Assembly: GCA_017466455.1 (NCBI GenBank)
Contig: JAFTUD010000002.1
Coordinates: 186,001-250,000 of the forward strand
Source: Clostridia bacterium
Lineage (GTDB): Bacteria > Bacillota_A > Clostridia > Oscillospirales > CAG-272
Length of the DNA stretch: 64,000 bases
Direction of reading: 5' to 3'
Shown: positions 41,537-51,996 of the stretch, piece after piece
How the letters are laid out: the number at the start of each line of letters is the position of its first letter
Position numbering within the stretch: position 1 is the first letter of the stretch
Program-made: the position numbers and the translations under genes
The notes under the pieces: generated by a model
Told to the model about the DNA's origin: nothing
What the model saw: only the letters and a program-made list of their open reading frames with translations
Database searches by the model: none

Positions 41537-43186
41537 TTATATATTTTCACTATTTTTGGGCAAAATTTTAAATTTTATTAGTGATTTTATCAACTTGTCA
41601 GAGCTTGGCAATACAGAAATTTCTTCCTTTGAAAGCGTCTTAGTGCGTAAAACAATAATTAAATAACTTAAAATTGAAACGATTATTGATATCACTGTAG
41701 CGATTTTTGGTAAAATAATTTGCGCAAGTGCGCGCTGTAATATAGCGCAAGCTCCTATTGAAATAAAGGAACACAAAAACGGTGCCAAAAACACGCGACC
41801 GATTTTAGGCAGATCCCCTACCTTTTTCACAACAAAAAACAAATTCATTCCAGACGCAACAAAATAGCAAAGCACCGTGCTTATCGGCGCGCCTAAAATT
41901 CCTATCTTCGCAAGCAAAATATAATTTGATACAAGCTTTGTTATAGCACCTGCAAGCATTGATATTATCGGCAAGCGTTGTTTTCCCGCAGAATTCAAGA
42001 AAGCATTGGTTATTGAAATTATCCCGAGAAAAATCACTGAAATTGAGGCTATTGAAAGCCATGGATGCGCTCTTTCAACGGAGTCTGTCTTAAACATCAA
42101 AAGCTCTAATATAGGCTTTGAAAAAATACTAAGCCCCACCGCGCACGGAATAGAAATTAGCGCTATCATTTTAATACTTAGCGTGCGAAGCCTTGCCTCA
42201 TATTCCTTATTTTTTCTTTCTCGCGCTGTTGTTATTATTGGAACAATAGCATTTGCAATTGGATATAAAAGAATTGTCGGAAGCGTAAACATTGAAATTA
42301 CAAGCGAGGTGTAATCTCCATAAAATATCCTTACTCCTACCTCATTCATTCCAAATTTCAAAAGCCTATTTTGCACCATCAAGGTGTCAAGAACTGTTGT
42401 AAGGGAAAGCACCGATGAGCTAAGAGTTATCGGAACTGCTATCAAAAGCATTTCCTTTAATAATGATTTTGTACTTTTTGCCTCGGTTGAAGCGACTGTA
42501 TTTGGAGGAAGATACAAGCTTTCCTTAAAAAAAGCCTTTCTTATATATAAAAACACCATTCCCAAAAATACGCCACAGGTAACGCCCAAAATCGTATATG
42601 ACGCAACCACATAATCAGCATAACCCCTTGAGCGAGCCCAAAGAGCCAAGCTAACTCCTATTCCAACCTTACAAACCGCCTCGATGAATTGAGAAATAGC
42701 AGTAGGCGTCATAAGCTGATAGCCCTGCAAATATCCCCTCATACAGCTACTAAGGCATATAAAAAGCATTGTAGGAGCGATGGTGATTATACACAAAAAG
42801 GTCTCAGGCGCTCCTATAAAGCTCGCGAGCTGATGCGAAAACACTATCATAATAAGAGAAAATGAAAATCCTATTACTAAGAACAGCATAATCGCTATAT
42901 TTAATGTTTTTTTGGCTTCTAAAAGTCGCCCCTTAGAGCGACTTTTAGAAATCATTATTGAAAGTGCAACAGGAAGTCCGGCTGTTGATAAAACATACAA
43001 ATATGCGTATATTTCGTATGCAGAGCTATAATATCCTGCTCCTACACTGCCAACTACCCTGTTTAATGCAATTTTAGAGATTAACCCAACCGCCTTGACA
43101 AGAAAATTTGCAACAGCAAGGACTAATACTCCTGAGAAAAATAAATTCTTTATACTTCTTTGAGGTTTTTCTAATTCACCCTTCAA
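41537..43186 (-). CDS. SpoVB/MurJ-type polysaccharide (lipid) flippase
   Basis: 549 residues with about 14 membrane segments, MOP/MATE superfamily: FFSGVLVLAVANFLVKAVGLISKIALNRVVG at the start and ICLSSCMRGYLQGYQLMTPTAISQFIEAVCKV. SpoVB and its MurJ-like paralogues move lipid-linked cell-wall or spore-cortex precursors. The start appears to be TTG 43186 behind AAGGGGATTGC. It is the last gene of the cdaA operon and borders hup-rqcP-yabPQ, which fits SpoVB (in B. subtilis spoVB lies beside the yab cluster). Confidence 0.88.
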   Translation of the reverse strand: MKGELEKPQRSIKNLFFSGVLVLAVANFLVKAVGLISKIALNRVVGSVGAGYYSSAYEIYAYLYVLSTAGLPVALSIMISKSRSKGRLLEAKKTLNIAIMLFLVIGFSFSLIMIVFSHQLASFIGAPETFLCIITIAPTMLFICLSSCMRGYLQGYQLMTPTAISQFIEAVCKVGIGVSLALWARSRGYADYVVASYTILGVTCGVFLGMVFLYIRKAFFKESLYLPPNTVASTEAKSTKSLLKEMLLIAVPITLSSSVLSLTTVLDTLMVQNRLLKFGMNEVGVRIFYGDYTSLVISMFTLPTILLYPIANAIVPIITTARERKNKEYEARLRTLSIKMIALISIPCAVGLSIFSKPILELLMFKTDSVERAHPWLSIASISVIFLGIISITNAFLNSAGKQRLPIISMLAGAITKLVSNYILLAKIGILGAPISTVLCYFVASGMNLFFVVKKVGDLPKIGRVFLAPFLCSFISIGACAILQRALAQIILPKIATVISIIVSILSYLIIVLRTKTLSKEEISVLPSSDKLIKSLIKFKILPKNSENI

Positions 43187-43198
43187 AGCAATCCCCTT

Positions 43199-44110
43199 TT
43201 ACTGTTTTTTACCTAAAAATTCGGTATATAATGAGTTCTTCGGTACATAGTCATAGCTTATAGTGTCAAGCTTGAGGAACTTATCCCTAAGCTCCATCGC
43301 TTTTTTATAATATTTGCTGTTTTCCTCAACTTCATTCAAAATATCTATTATATAACCTCTTAAAAGGAACAACTCGTAATCAAGGAACGAATTTAACTGT
43401 ACCTTACAAACGGCATTTTTATTTGGATAAATACTTTGGTCCTCATTTTTTCTTACATTATCCCATAAAAATAATGTAAATTCCGCATTAGCGCCTCTGA
43501 ATTTATAATCCCTTACAAGTCTTCTTGAAAGTCTTATGTCATCACGAGAAAAAAAGACTCCGTTTATCATAACATCCTCATCAACATTGATAAACACACC
43601 AATATAATCTCTTTCCTTAAAAAGAGATGTTATTTCGGGATATACCGCCTGTATGCCTTCAAAAATAATTACTCCGTTTTCATCAATTTTCAAGGTTTCA
43701 TATTTGTTTGCGGTTTGAGTTATAAAATCATATATCGGCATTTTCACTGTTCTTCCCTGTCTTGCTTGATTTACGCAAGCGGTAAGGATATCAAGATCAA
43801 GAGCATTTACCGAATCATAGTCAATTTCATCATTATCAACAATCGCACGCTGATCGGCTCTTGGCTTGAAAAAATTATCTAAGGATATTACCGACACCTG
43901 CCTACCAACCTGTTCAAAATCGCTAATAATTTTATTTGCCGTGGTAGTTTTTCCGGAGCATGTTGGACCGGATAAAAGAAGCGATTCAACGCCCGTATTC
44001 TTTACCCTATTTGAAACATCGCAAAGTCTTTTTTCAAAGTCCAACTCACAAGCCATTACGAAATCTCTTTTTTGTTGCTCGTTTTCAAAAGAAATATTTA
44101 TGTATTTCAC
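43199..44110 (-). CDS. Uridine kinase-like P-loop nucleoside kinase
   Basis: 303 residues: short N-terminal part, then a P-loop kinase with Walker A LLLSGPTCSGKTTTANK, SLDNFFKP (DxxF motif of uridine kinases), PIYDF and VIIFEGIQAVYP. Related to uridine kinase/phosphoribulokinase; substrate not known. Start: GTG 44110 with AGGAGG 8 nt upstream is better than the GTG overlapping the hemZ stop at 44119. Confidence 0.85.
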   Translation of the reverse strand: MKYINISFENEQQKRDFVMACELDFEKRLCDVSNRVKNTGVESLLLSGPTCSGKTTTANKIISDFEQVGRQVSVISLDNFFKPRADQRAIVDNDEIDYDSVNALDLDILTACVNQARQGRTVKMPIYDFITQTANKYETLKIDENGVIIFEGIQAVYPEITSLFKERDYIGVFINVDEDVMINGVFFSRDDIRLSRRLVRDYKFRGANAEFTLFLWDNVRKNEDQSIYPNKNAVCKVQLNSFLDYELFLLRGYIIDILNEVEENSKYYKKAMELRDKFLKLDTISYDYVPKNSLYTEFLGKKQ

Positions 44111-44115
44111 ACAAA

Positions 44116-45582
44116 TCACCTCCTGTTAAAGAACTCCTTTATTCTTCCGCTTTCATCTTGGTTGTCCTGCAAATATTCATATGGATATTTTGGAGAAAAT
44201 ATTCTCAAAATCTCCGTTTTTCCTTCGCTATTTTTTATCAGCTTAGTCGTCGCGCCAGCGCCCACACCAAAAACAGTATGCGCATCCGCCATCATGAAGA
44301 CATTATAAGCTCCAAAAAATCCTTTTTTAGAATATCCTACATTTTCAAGATTTCCAACAGTATTTTTTTGCCTATACATATAATAAGGCTCGTATCCGCT
44401 TGCCAAAAGCCTGTCAATAGCATAGTCAACAGATTTTTTAGCATCTAAATCGTCTTGATTGTATATATTAGCGTCATCACGCAAAATTCGTGCGGATTTT
44501 TTTACACAAAAGCTATGTACGGTCACATTTTCAGGTGACAAAGAAATAATTTTATCAACAGTCCTTTTAAAGCTTTCAAAATCATCACCGTCAAGCCCCG
44601 CAATAAGGTCGGTGTTGACACAGCCTATTTGTGCCCGTTCAACCTTTTCAATTGCCTCTAAGAAGTCATTTTCAGTATGTCTTCTTCCTATTTTCTCAAG
44701 CACCCTGTCATTTAAGGTTTGAGGATTTACGCTTACCCTGCTTACCCCGTATTTTTTAGCAAGCTCAAGCTTCTTTTCGGTTATTGTATCGGGTCTTCCA
44801 GCCTCTAATGTGAACTCATCAAGCGAGGAAGGATCAACACACGCGCAAATTTCCTTTAAAAGTCTATCAAGCTGCTCCTCGTTAAGAACTGTCGGGGTCC
44901 CTCCGCCAACATAGACACATGACAGCCTAAGTCCTATACTACTTATAAGCTTTGCAGTAGCTTTAATTTCCGCAATTAGCTTATCAAGGTACTCGGGAAT
45001 AAGCTTAAGCATTTTTTCGCCCGCACAGGAAATAAATGAGCAATAATTGCACCTCGACGGACAAAACGGGATTGAAATATATAAGCTACACGATAAATCA
45101 TCGGCCTTGTTCATAACAAGCTGTTCGTTTTGCGTAACCCTAACAAGCAGCTCTGCCTTTTGGGGACTTAGCAAATATTTTTCGCAAAGCTCCTTGGTTA
45201 CTTCGGTGGGCGAATTAGATTTTAAAAGCTCCGCACAAACCTTTGACGGGCGAATCCCTGTTAGAATTCCCCAGTCAACATCCTTACCTGTTAGTTGCTT
45301 GCAAAGCTCATAGACAACTTGTCCAACTGCAGTTTTCCTTGCCCTTTCAGCCGTCTCGTTTGAGGATAAGCAATAAAGCTTTTCTTTTTTTGCGATTTTA
45401 TCCCCAAATGAAAGCTCCGCAATCACTTTAAAAAAGTCTTTGCCTTCATCTAACCTTAAGCGGAGCAATAAATCATCGGTTGACTCCCGAGGGTCATCAG
45501 GGAACTTTATTCCATGGAAAAATGCCATGCACAGGCCCTGGACATATATCCTATTTACATTTCCTTCTAAAGCTATTATCAT
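44116..45582 (-). CDS. hemZ: HemZ-type coproporphyrinogen dehydrogenase-like radical SAM protein
   Basis: 488 residues: N-terminal extension (about 1-150), then radical SAM domain with the cluster motif CPSRCNYCSF (Cys-x3-Cys-x2-Cys), YVGGGTPTVLNEEQLDRLL, EAGRPDTIT and VSVNPQTLND, and the HemN/HemZ C-terminal region (GVGAGATTKL). The N-terminal extension and length fit HemZ rather than HemW. Biochemical role (oxygen-independent coproporphyrinogen oxidation or heme handling) is debated. Overlaps dtd by 4 bp (ATGA). Confidence 0.85.
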   Translation of the reverse strand: MIIALEGNVNRIYVQGLCMAFFHGIKFPDDPRESTDDLLLRLRLDEGKDFFKVIAELSFGDKIAKKEKLYCLSSNETAERARKTAVGQVVYELCKQLTGKDVDWGILTGIRPSKVCAELLKSNSPTEVTKELCEKYLLSPQKAELLVRVTQNEQLVMNKADDLSCSLYISIPFCPSRCNYCSFISCAGEKMLKLIPEYLDKLIAEIKATAKLISSIGLRLSCVYVGGGTPTVLNEEQLDRLLKEICACVDPSSLDEFTLEAGRPDTITEKKLELAKKYGVSRVSVNPQTLNDRVLEKIGRRHTENDFLEAIEKVERAQIGCVNTDLIAGLDGDDFESFKRTVDKIISLSPENVTVHSFCVKKSARILRDDANIYNQDDLDAKKSVDYAIDRLLASGYEPYYMYRQKNTVGNLENVGYSKKGFFGAYNVFMMADAHTVFGVGAGATTKLIKNSEGKTEILRIFSPKYPYEYLQDNQDESGRIKEFFNRR

Positions 45583-46025
45583 TTTAAAACTTCGCTATCC
45601 ATAACAATCGTTACAGGTCCATCGTTTATTAGATCTATTTGCATATCCGCCCCAAATACCCCTTTTTGTGTAGGAACAAATTCATTAATAAGCTCGCAAA
45701 AGCGCTCATATAATCTATTTGCCTCATCGGGCTTTGCGCCATTCATGTAATCAGGACGATTTCCTTTTTTATAATTTGCCAAAAGAGTAAAATTTGATAC
45801 AACAAGCACGCTTCCGCAAACATCAAGCACGCTTAGGTTCATTTTCCCGTTTTCATCGGAAAATATTCTAAGATTACTGATCTTTTTTGCAAGAAGCTGA
45901 GCATCTCTTTCATCATCTCCCTGCTTTACGCCAAGAAGAATAAGAAGCCCCTTGCCTATTTCACTGTGAAGCGCTCCATCTATTGAAACATTAGCTTTTT
46001 CTACTCTTTGAATTACTGCTATCAT
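45579..46025 (-). CDS. dtd: D-aminoacyl-tRNA deacylase
   Basis: 148 residues: MIAVIQRVEKANVSIDG, GLLILLGVKQGD, KISNLRIFSDENGKMNLSV, SVLVVSNFTLLANYKKGNRPDY (the S-x-F-T motif) and GVFGADMQIDLINDGPVTI (the GxDM-like cross-subunit motif). Hydrolyses D-aminoacyl-tRNA. Overlaps rel by 4 bp; rel-dtd pairing is conserved in Bacillota. Confidence 0.96.
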   Translation of the reverse strand: MIAVIQRVEKANVSIDGALHSEIGKGLLILLGVKQGDDERDAQLLAKKISNLRIFSDENGKMNLSVLDVCGSVLVVSNFTLLANYKKGNRPDYMNGAKPDEANRLYERFCELINEFVPTQKGVFGADMQIDLINDGPVTIVMDSEVLK

Positions 46026-48235
46026 TTTACTCCCATTGCTCTTGTCACTCTTATAACATCCTTAATTCCTCTAAGCCTTGATATTATCGAATTAAAGTGT
46101 TCTATATCACGACAAGAAATTGTCATGTTCATTATTGTTGTATCATCTACATTCTTCGTGCTTATTGATACAATATCAACCTTCATTTCCGCAAGTGCCA
46201 TTGAAATTTCGGCAAGCATTGAAATTCTATTGTTTACAATGATTTGAATTGATGAATCATAGGTCACCTTATATGATCCCGAATGAGGCAAATCCCACTC
46301 TGCCTTTACAAATCTGCTTGCGTTTTCCTCGTTTGCATAAGCAATTTTAACATTTGGACAATCGGATTTATGAATTGATATTCCATAGCCCTTTGTTATA
46401 AAGCCGATAATGCTCTCTCCGGGTAACGGATTACAGCATTTAGCAAATTTGACAACGCATCCTTCCTCACCGTCAACAATAACACCGCCAGTAGATTTAC
46501 GGCGCTTATTCGTAGTCACAGTAGGCTCAATGACAACTGTCTCCTTTTCAGTCGCGGGCTTATAATTTTTCTCGTATTCATCACGAATTTTAAGCTCAAC
46601 CTTCGTTAAGGCAATTCCGCCATATCCCAAGGCATTAAACAAGTCATCAGCCTCCGCCATGCTAAAGCGCTTAGCAATGGTTGTCATGATTTCAATCTTT
46701 GCATCCTCGCTACAGGTCATTCTATGGCGGTTAAAAAGCTTATCTACCTCTGCCTTACCAACAGCAATATTTTCCTGCCTTTTTTCCTTTTTAAACCATT
46801 GTCTGATTTTATTTCTTGCTTCGCTCGTTTTTACGATATTTAGCCAATCCCTACTTGGTCCTTTAGAAGCATTTGAGGTAATTACCTCGACAATATCTCC
46901 ATTTTGTGGCGCTGTATCAATAGGTGCAATTCTTCCGTTGATTTTTGCCCCCACCATTCTATTTCCAACGCCTGTATGAATTGAATATGCAAAGTCAATA
47001 AGCGTCGCGCCAAGAGGTAATGCAACAAGATCGCCCTTAGGTGTAAACACAAAGGTTTCATCATGGAAAATATCAATCTTAAAGGCGTGCATAAACTCCT
47101 CAGAGTCTGCAACCTCGTTTTCAGTATCTATAAGCTTTGAAATCCAGCTTAGCTTTTGGTCAATGTCAGCCGATGCCTTATCTCCACTCTTGTACTTCCA
47201 GTGTGCTGCAATACCGTATTCAGCGACATGATGCATCTCACTAGTTCTGATTTGAACCTCAAACGGTATTCCATCCTTACCGATAACGGTCGTATGGAGT
47301 GATTGATACATATTAGGCTTTGGAGTTGAAATATAATCCTTAAAGCGTCCTGGAACGGACTTATACATTTCATGTATTATTCCAAGCACAGTGTAACAAT
47401 CAAGCTCGCTATCAACAATTATACGAAGGGCGTAAAAATCATATATTTCATCAAATGTCTTGTTTTGGTCATACATTTTTCTATATACGCTATATACAGT
47501 TTTTACACGACCCTCAAGCGTGAATTTGATGTTTGTAAGCTCAAGCTTTTCGGTAACATATTGCTTTAGCTTTTCAATAAAGTTCACATTTCGTCCGTAT
47601 TTTTCCTCAATATGTGACTTAATTTCCTTGTATCCGATAGGGTCAAGATATTGAAGTGCAAGGTTTTCAAGCTCCTGCTTAACCCTTTGCATACCAAGAC
47701 GGTGCGCCAAGGGAGCATATACATGCATCGTTTCAAGCGCAGTTGTCCTTCTTTTTTCGTCCTTTTTAACATACAGCGTGCGCATGTTATGAAGCCTATC
47801 GCAAAGCTTGATAAAAATAACTCTGATGTCCTTTGACATGGCAAGGAGCATCTTTCTGATATTCTCGATGTGAGTTTCTTCCTTGTCCTCAACATTGATG
47901 GATTTAATTTTTGTAACTCCATCAACTAACAGAGCAACATCCTCTCCAAAAACCTCTTTAATTTTGTCAATATCGGTTTTTTCGGGACAGTCCTCTACCG
48001 TATCATGAAGAAAAGCTGCACATATTGAATCCGTGTCAAGGCCAAGAGTTGCCACGATTTCCGCAACTGCAATCGGATGAGAAATATATGCCTCTCCGCT
48101 TTGGCGCATTTGACCGTCGTGCATGCTGGAGGCGTAAAGAAACGCGTTTTTGATTTTTTCCAAATCGTACTTTTTTCCACTTGATTGAAGCGTTTCTATT
48201 AGCTTTTCAATTGGATTTAGTCTAATATCCTCCAT
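46022..48235 (-). CDS. rel: Bifunctional (p)ppGpp synthetase/hydrolase Rel
   Basis: 737 residues with all Rel parts: HD hydrolase (HDGQMRQSGEAYISHP, FLHDTVEDC, KLCDRLHNMRTL), synthetase (GRVKTVYSVYRKM, YALRIIVDSELDCYTVLGIIH, DYISTPKPNMYQSLHTTV), TGS (FTPKGDLVALPLGATLIDFAYSIHT), the zinc/CC region (VKFAKCCNPLPGESI) and a C-terminal ACT. Makes and degrades the starvation alarmone. Sits between recJ (14 bp) and dtd. Confidence 0.97.
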   Translation of the reverse strand: MEDIRLNPIEKLIETLQSSGKKYDLEKIKNAFLYASSMHDGQMRQSGEAYISHPIAVAEIVATLGLDTDSICAAFLHDTVEDCPEKTDIDKIKEVFGEDVALLVDGVTKIKSINVEDKEETHIENIRKMLLAMSKDIRVIFIKLCDRLHNMRTLYVKKDEKRRTTALETMHVYAPLAHRLGMQRVKQELENLALQYLDPIGYKEIKSHIEEKYGRNVNFIEKLKQYVTEKLELTNIKFTLEGRVKTVYSVYRKMYDQNKTFDEIYDFYALRIIVDSELDCYTVLGIIHEMYKSVPGRFKDYISTPKPNMYQSLHTTVIGKDGIPFEVQIRTSEMHHVAEYGIAAHWKYKSGDKASADIDQKLSWISKLIDTENEVADSEEFMHAFKIDIFHDETFVFTPKGDLVALPLGATLIDFAYSIHTGVGNRMVGAKINGRIAPIDTAPQNGDIVEVITSNASKGPSRDWLNIVKTSEARNKIRQWFKKEKRQENIAVGKAEVDKLFNRHRMTCSEDAKIEIMTTIAKRFSMAEADDLFNALGYGGIALTKVELKIRDEYEKNYKPATEKETVVIEPTVTTNKRRKSTGGVIVDGEEGCVVKFAKCCNPLPGESIIGFITKGYGISIHKSDCPNVKIAYANEENASRFVKAEWDLPHSGSYKVTYDSSIQIIVNNRISMLAEISMALAEMKVDIVSISTKNVDDTTIMNMTISCRDIEHFNSIISRLRGIKDVIRVTRAMGVK

Positions 48236-48249
48236 AAATTTTCTCCTTT

Positions 48250-50415
48250 TTAATTAGTGCCGTAAATTGATTTTATCCTTTTCAAAATACTTGATTTTTC
48301 AAGATTTGTCTTGCCCTTTGAAAAATTCATTCTAAATTCAAAGCTGCTGTCGTCTATTTCCTCTATTGAAATTATATTAAGCTCCCTAAAAATCTTGATT
48401 ACAAGCTTTAGCTTTACATAATTCAGAGTAACACCTGAATATTTTTTCTTTAACGCATACAGAAGCTTTATGTAAGAATATTTGTCCTTACCCTCTCTTG
48501 CTTCCTTGAGCAAAAAGCTATATACCAACGAAAAGTCATCTCTTATTGGAATAATTTCGCTTCCGCCAAGTGTGGAATTCCCCTCCCAGGCGTCCCTGTA
48601 CAAGCCTTCTCCCTGCTCCGTTTCAAGGTAAATTCTATCACTTATTCTGATATCTCTAACATTAAATTGAAGATTTCTTGAATTCATAAATTCATTAATT
48701 TCCAAATTAAATGCAACATCCACCTCATCTCCTATCTGACAGGGAAATTCCTGTGGAGAAACGCAAAATAGCATTGATGTAAATGTTTTTCCGCCCTTGG
48801 AAAGCATTAGCTTCAAATGTCTATTCATTCCAATGGGTATAATGTCATCAATAATAAGCTCGGTCATTGCAAACACGGGCGTTGGATTAGATACGCCGTA
48901 TGGCTCAAGCAAATCAAGCTCACCCGCCAAGCTCAAGGTAGCCTCCTCGGGCGAAAGAATGTAGTCAATATCTATTCCGTTTTTAGGAGTGTTTTCCTTG
49001 AAGCTCCTTTGAGCATATTCATTTAGTCTTTCGCGCAAGGCATCTATATTTTTTCTTTTTACAGTTAATCCCGCAGCAAGCTCATGACCTCCGTAACGCT
49101 CCAATAAATCCTCGCATGAGGAAAGCGCATCTACTAAATTAAGTCCACTTATACTTCTGCCGGAGCCCTTGCCTATTGCCTCAGGATCATCAGGGTTATC
49201 ATTACCCTCAAAGGAAATCAGAATAGATGGGCGAGAATATCTTTCGGAAACTCGTGACGCAACTATTCCGATAATACCGTGATGCCACTTTGGATCATCT
49301 AATATTATAACATTGCTTTCAGCATAATTTGATGCTTCTATATATCCGTATGCTTCTTCGGCAATCTTATTTTCTTCAAATTGTCTATCCTTGTTTATGT
49401 CGCAAAGCTGAATTGCAAGCTCCTGTGCATGCTGCTCATTTGTAGCCAAAAACAGCTCTACCGCTATTGAAGCATCGCTTATTCTGCCCGCTGCGTTTAT
49501 TCTTGGAGCAACTGTAAAGCCGATAAAGCCAGATGTGATCTTCTTTTTGCTTTTCGTTTTAGATTTTGTTTCATTAGAACGGCAAAGCTCTACAAGCGCG
49601 TGCAAGCCGACATTTTGAGTCTTCTCTATGGTGTTCAAGCCATACGAAACAATGAGTCTGTTCTCATCCTTTATGGGCATAACATCCGCAATCGTGCCAA
49701 TAGCCGTAAGATCGGCATACTGATGCGCTATGCGCCTAACGCACTCAATCATTCTGTCATTAGTTCTTAAAAACTCAATCGCGCAAATAAGCTTGAAAAC
49801 AACCCCTACTCCCGCAAGCGAGTTGAATGGATATGTACTATCTAACCTCTTGGGATTTATAACCGCCAATGCCTTAGGTAACTCAGTTTTACATTCATGG
49901 TGGTCGGTTACAACAACATCGATTCCAAGTGATTTTGCGATCTCTATTTCCAAATTTGCGGTAACACCGGTATCAACCGTAATAATAAGATTAGTCCCAT
50001 TAGCTGATAGCTTTTCAATGGCGGAAGCCGATACACCGTATCCCTCGGTCTTTCTGCTTGGTATATAATAATCTACATTTACACCCAAGCTATTAAGATA
50101 CAAATATAGGATGCTAACAGATGTAACACCGTCAACATCATAATCCCCAAATATGGAAATATGCTCCTTGCTTTCTATTGCCGACAGAATTCGCCTGGCA
50201 CCTATTTCCATATCATTAAGCAAAAATGGGTCATGCATTTTTTCATCGCTTTTTAAAACGAATGCCTGTGCCAATTCCGCACTATTATATCCTCTATTTA
50301 AAACAAGCGTCGACAAAATCGCACTTACACCAAGTGCGGATTCTATTTCATTGACAATTTTATTGTCAATTTCGCTTGATTTTACATTCCAATTTTTTCT
50401 CTCTTTTGTCAACAT
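48250..50415 (-). CDS. recJ: Single-stranded-DNA exonuclease RecJ
   Basis: 721 residues: DHH motifs FGDYDVDGVTSVSIL, TVDTGVTANLEIE, VVTDHHECK, NPKRLDSTYPF, then DHHA1 (GIIGIVASRVSERYSRPSI, GSGRSISGLNLVDAL, GGHELAAGLTV) and the OB and C-terminal domains. 5'-3' exonuclease in recombination and repair. Internal insert NETKSKTKSKKK is lineage-specific. Part of the cdaA operon. Confidence 0.95.
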   Translation of the reverse strand: MLTKERKNWNVKSSEIDNKIVNEIESALGVSAILSTLVLNRGYNSAELAQAFVLKSDEKMHDPFLLNDMEIGARRILSAIESKEHISIFGDYDVDGVTSVSILYLYLNSLGVNVDYYIPSRKTEGYGVSASAIEKLSANGTNLIITVDTGVTANLEIEIAKSLGIDVVVTDHHECKTELPKALAVINPKRLDSTYPFNSLAGVGVVFKLICAIEFLRTNDRMIECVRRIAHQYADLTAIGTIADVMPIKDENRLIVSYGLNTIEKTQNVGLHALVELCRSNETKSKTKSKKKITSGFIGFTVAPRINAAGRISDASIAVELFLATNEQHAQELAIQLCDINKDRQFEENKIAEEAYGYIEASNYAESNVIILDDPKWHHGIIGIVASRVSERYSRPSILISFEGNDNPDDPEAIGKGSGRSISGLNLVDALSSCEDLLERYGGHELAAGLTVKRKNIDALRERLNEYAQRSFKENTPKNGIDIDYILSPEEATLSLAGELDLLEPYGVSNPTPVFAMTELIIDDIIPIGMNRHLKLMLSKGGKTFTSMLFCVSPQEFPCQIGDEVDVAFNLEINEFMNSRNLQFNVRDIRISDRIYLETEQGEGLYRDAWEGNSTLGGSEIIPIRDDFSLVYSFLLKEAREGKDKYSYIKLLYALKKKYSGVTLNYVKLKLVIKIFRELNIISIEEIDDSSFEFRMNFSKGKTNLEKSSILKRIKSIYGTN

Positions 50416-50424
50416 ATTAACTCT

Positions 50425-51996
50425 CTATTTTTTTAATATTGCTAAAGCGACATTGATTCCGTCAACCGATGCACTCATTATTCCGCCGGCATATCCCGCA
50501 CCCTCCCCACAGGGGTAAATGCTTGAATGAGAAAACGCGCTATAGCTTTCATTTCTTAATATTCTAAGCGGTGCAGATGTCCTTGTTTCCACACCTGTAA
50601 TCGGCACATCGGACGCGTCAAAGCCCTTTATCCTCTTTCCAAATTCGCTAAACCCAAGCTTCAAATAATCACAAACGAATTTTGGCAAAATTTTGTTCAT
50701 ATCACAAACGCTTACTCCGCCATTCATATACGAGGGAAGAATCCTCTTGGGCTCAAGAATTGCTTTTTCATTATAAAAATCTCCCAATGTCTGCACAGGA
50801 GCGTTGTAATTTGCGCCCGCGGTCAAAAAAGCCGTTTTTTCAAGCTCTCTTTGAAATTCAATAGCCTTGATGGGGGAGCTTCCGTAATCCTCTTTATCAA
50901 CCTGAACAACAATGGCTGAATTAGCATTTATTCCATCTCTTGCGTGTACACTCATTCCGTTTACTACAACGGCATTTTCCTCACTTGATGCACAAACAAC
51001 CTCTCCGCCCGGGCACATACAAAAGGAATAAACACCCTTGTTATCCTTACGATACGAAACATTGTAGTCAGCAGATCCAAGCCTTTCATCACCTGCAAAA
51101 GTGCCATACATAGCTTCATTTATTTCCGCTTGCAAATGCTCAACTCTAACACCGACGGAAAACGCCTTCGGCTCAACGGCAAATCCGGAATTCATCAAAT
51201 ACTCATAAGTATCTCTTGCACTGTGACCTATTGCCAAAATTAAAGATGAATAAGGAATATCACCTTTTGTTGTATAAGCTACCGTGTCGGAAAACGATGT
51301 AAGCTTTGTATTATACATGATTTTTCCTCCAAGGCTTCTTATTTCCTTATCAATACCTTTAACAACATTACGCAAAAGATCAGTACCGATATGAGGCTTA
51401 GCCATATACTTTATCTCAGCTGGCGCACCATGCTCGCAAAATGTAGACAAAACAAACGCACATTTTGGATCATTTATTCTCGTTGTAAGCTTTCCGTCAG
51501 AAAATGTACCTGCTCCGCCTGCGCCGAACTGAATATTCGTGTCAATATCAAGCCTTTTTGTCTTATAAAAGCTTTCTACACGCTCAACTCTTGTATCAAC
51601 ATCAGCCCCTCGCTCAATTACGACGGGCTTAAGTCCTGCTCTCGCCAAAATCAGTGCGCAAAACATTCCTGCAGGACCAAATCCAACAACAACGGGAGGA
51701 TTTTTTGGCATCTGCTTAGGAGCTACTATATCTATACCGTCATTCGGCAGTAATTTCATTCCATTTTTAGCAAGTAATGCCTGAGATGGCTCTCTAACAC
51801 ACTCAACCTCTGCGCAAACAGTAGATACAAACTTAATATCATCATTATGGCGAGCATCTATTGAGCGCTTGTAAACATACATGCTTGACGCATTTGAAAA
51901 GACGCGTGCTTTTGAGATACGCGTCTTTGCTATTTTGAATATATCGTCATCAACAGCACTAATGTTTGTTTTAATTTGTTCTATTAAAATTCTCAT
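50425..51996 (-). CDS. FAD-dependent dehydrogenase-like protein (COG2509 type)
   Basis: 523 residues: N-terminal basic domain, then a Rossmann FAD site VVVGFGPAGMFCALILARAGLKPVVIERGADVDTR, TNIQFGAGGAGTFSDGKLTTRI, a middle NAD(P)-like part and the C-terminal GxxxxYPCGEGAGYAGGIMSASVDG. Belongs to a widespread, uncharacterised flavoprotein family. In Clostridia it often accompanies cdaA. Overlaps the CdaR-like gene by 4 bp. Confidence 0.85.
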   Translation of the reverse strand: MRILIEQIKTNISAVDDDIFKIAKTRISKARVFSNASSMYVYKRSIDARHNDDIKFVSTVCAEVECVREPSQALLAKNGMKLLPNDGIDIVAPKQMPKNPPVVVGFGPAGMFCALILARAGLKPVVIERGADVDTRVERVESFYKTKRLDIDTNIQFGAGGAGTFSDGKLTTRINDPKCAFVLSTFCEHGAPAEIKYMAKPHIGTDLLRNVVKGIDKEIRSLGGKIMYNTKLTSFSDTVAYTTKGDIPYSSLILAIGHSARDTYEYLMNSGFAVEPKAFSVGVRVEHLQAEINEAMYGTFAGDERLGSADYNVSYRKDNKGVYSFCMCPGGEVVCASSEENAVVVNGMSVHARDGINANSAIVVQVDKEDYGSSPIKAIEFQRELEKTAFLTAGANYNAPVQTLGDFYNEKAILEPKRILPSYMNGGVSVCDMNKILPKFVCDYLKLGFSEFGKRIKGFDASDVPITGVETRTSAPLRILRNESYSAFSHSSIYPCGEGAGYAGGIMSASVDGINVALAILKK

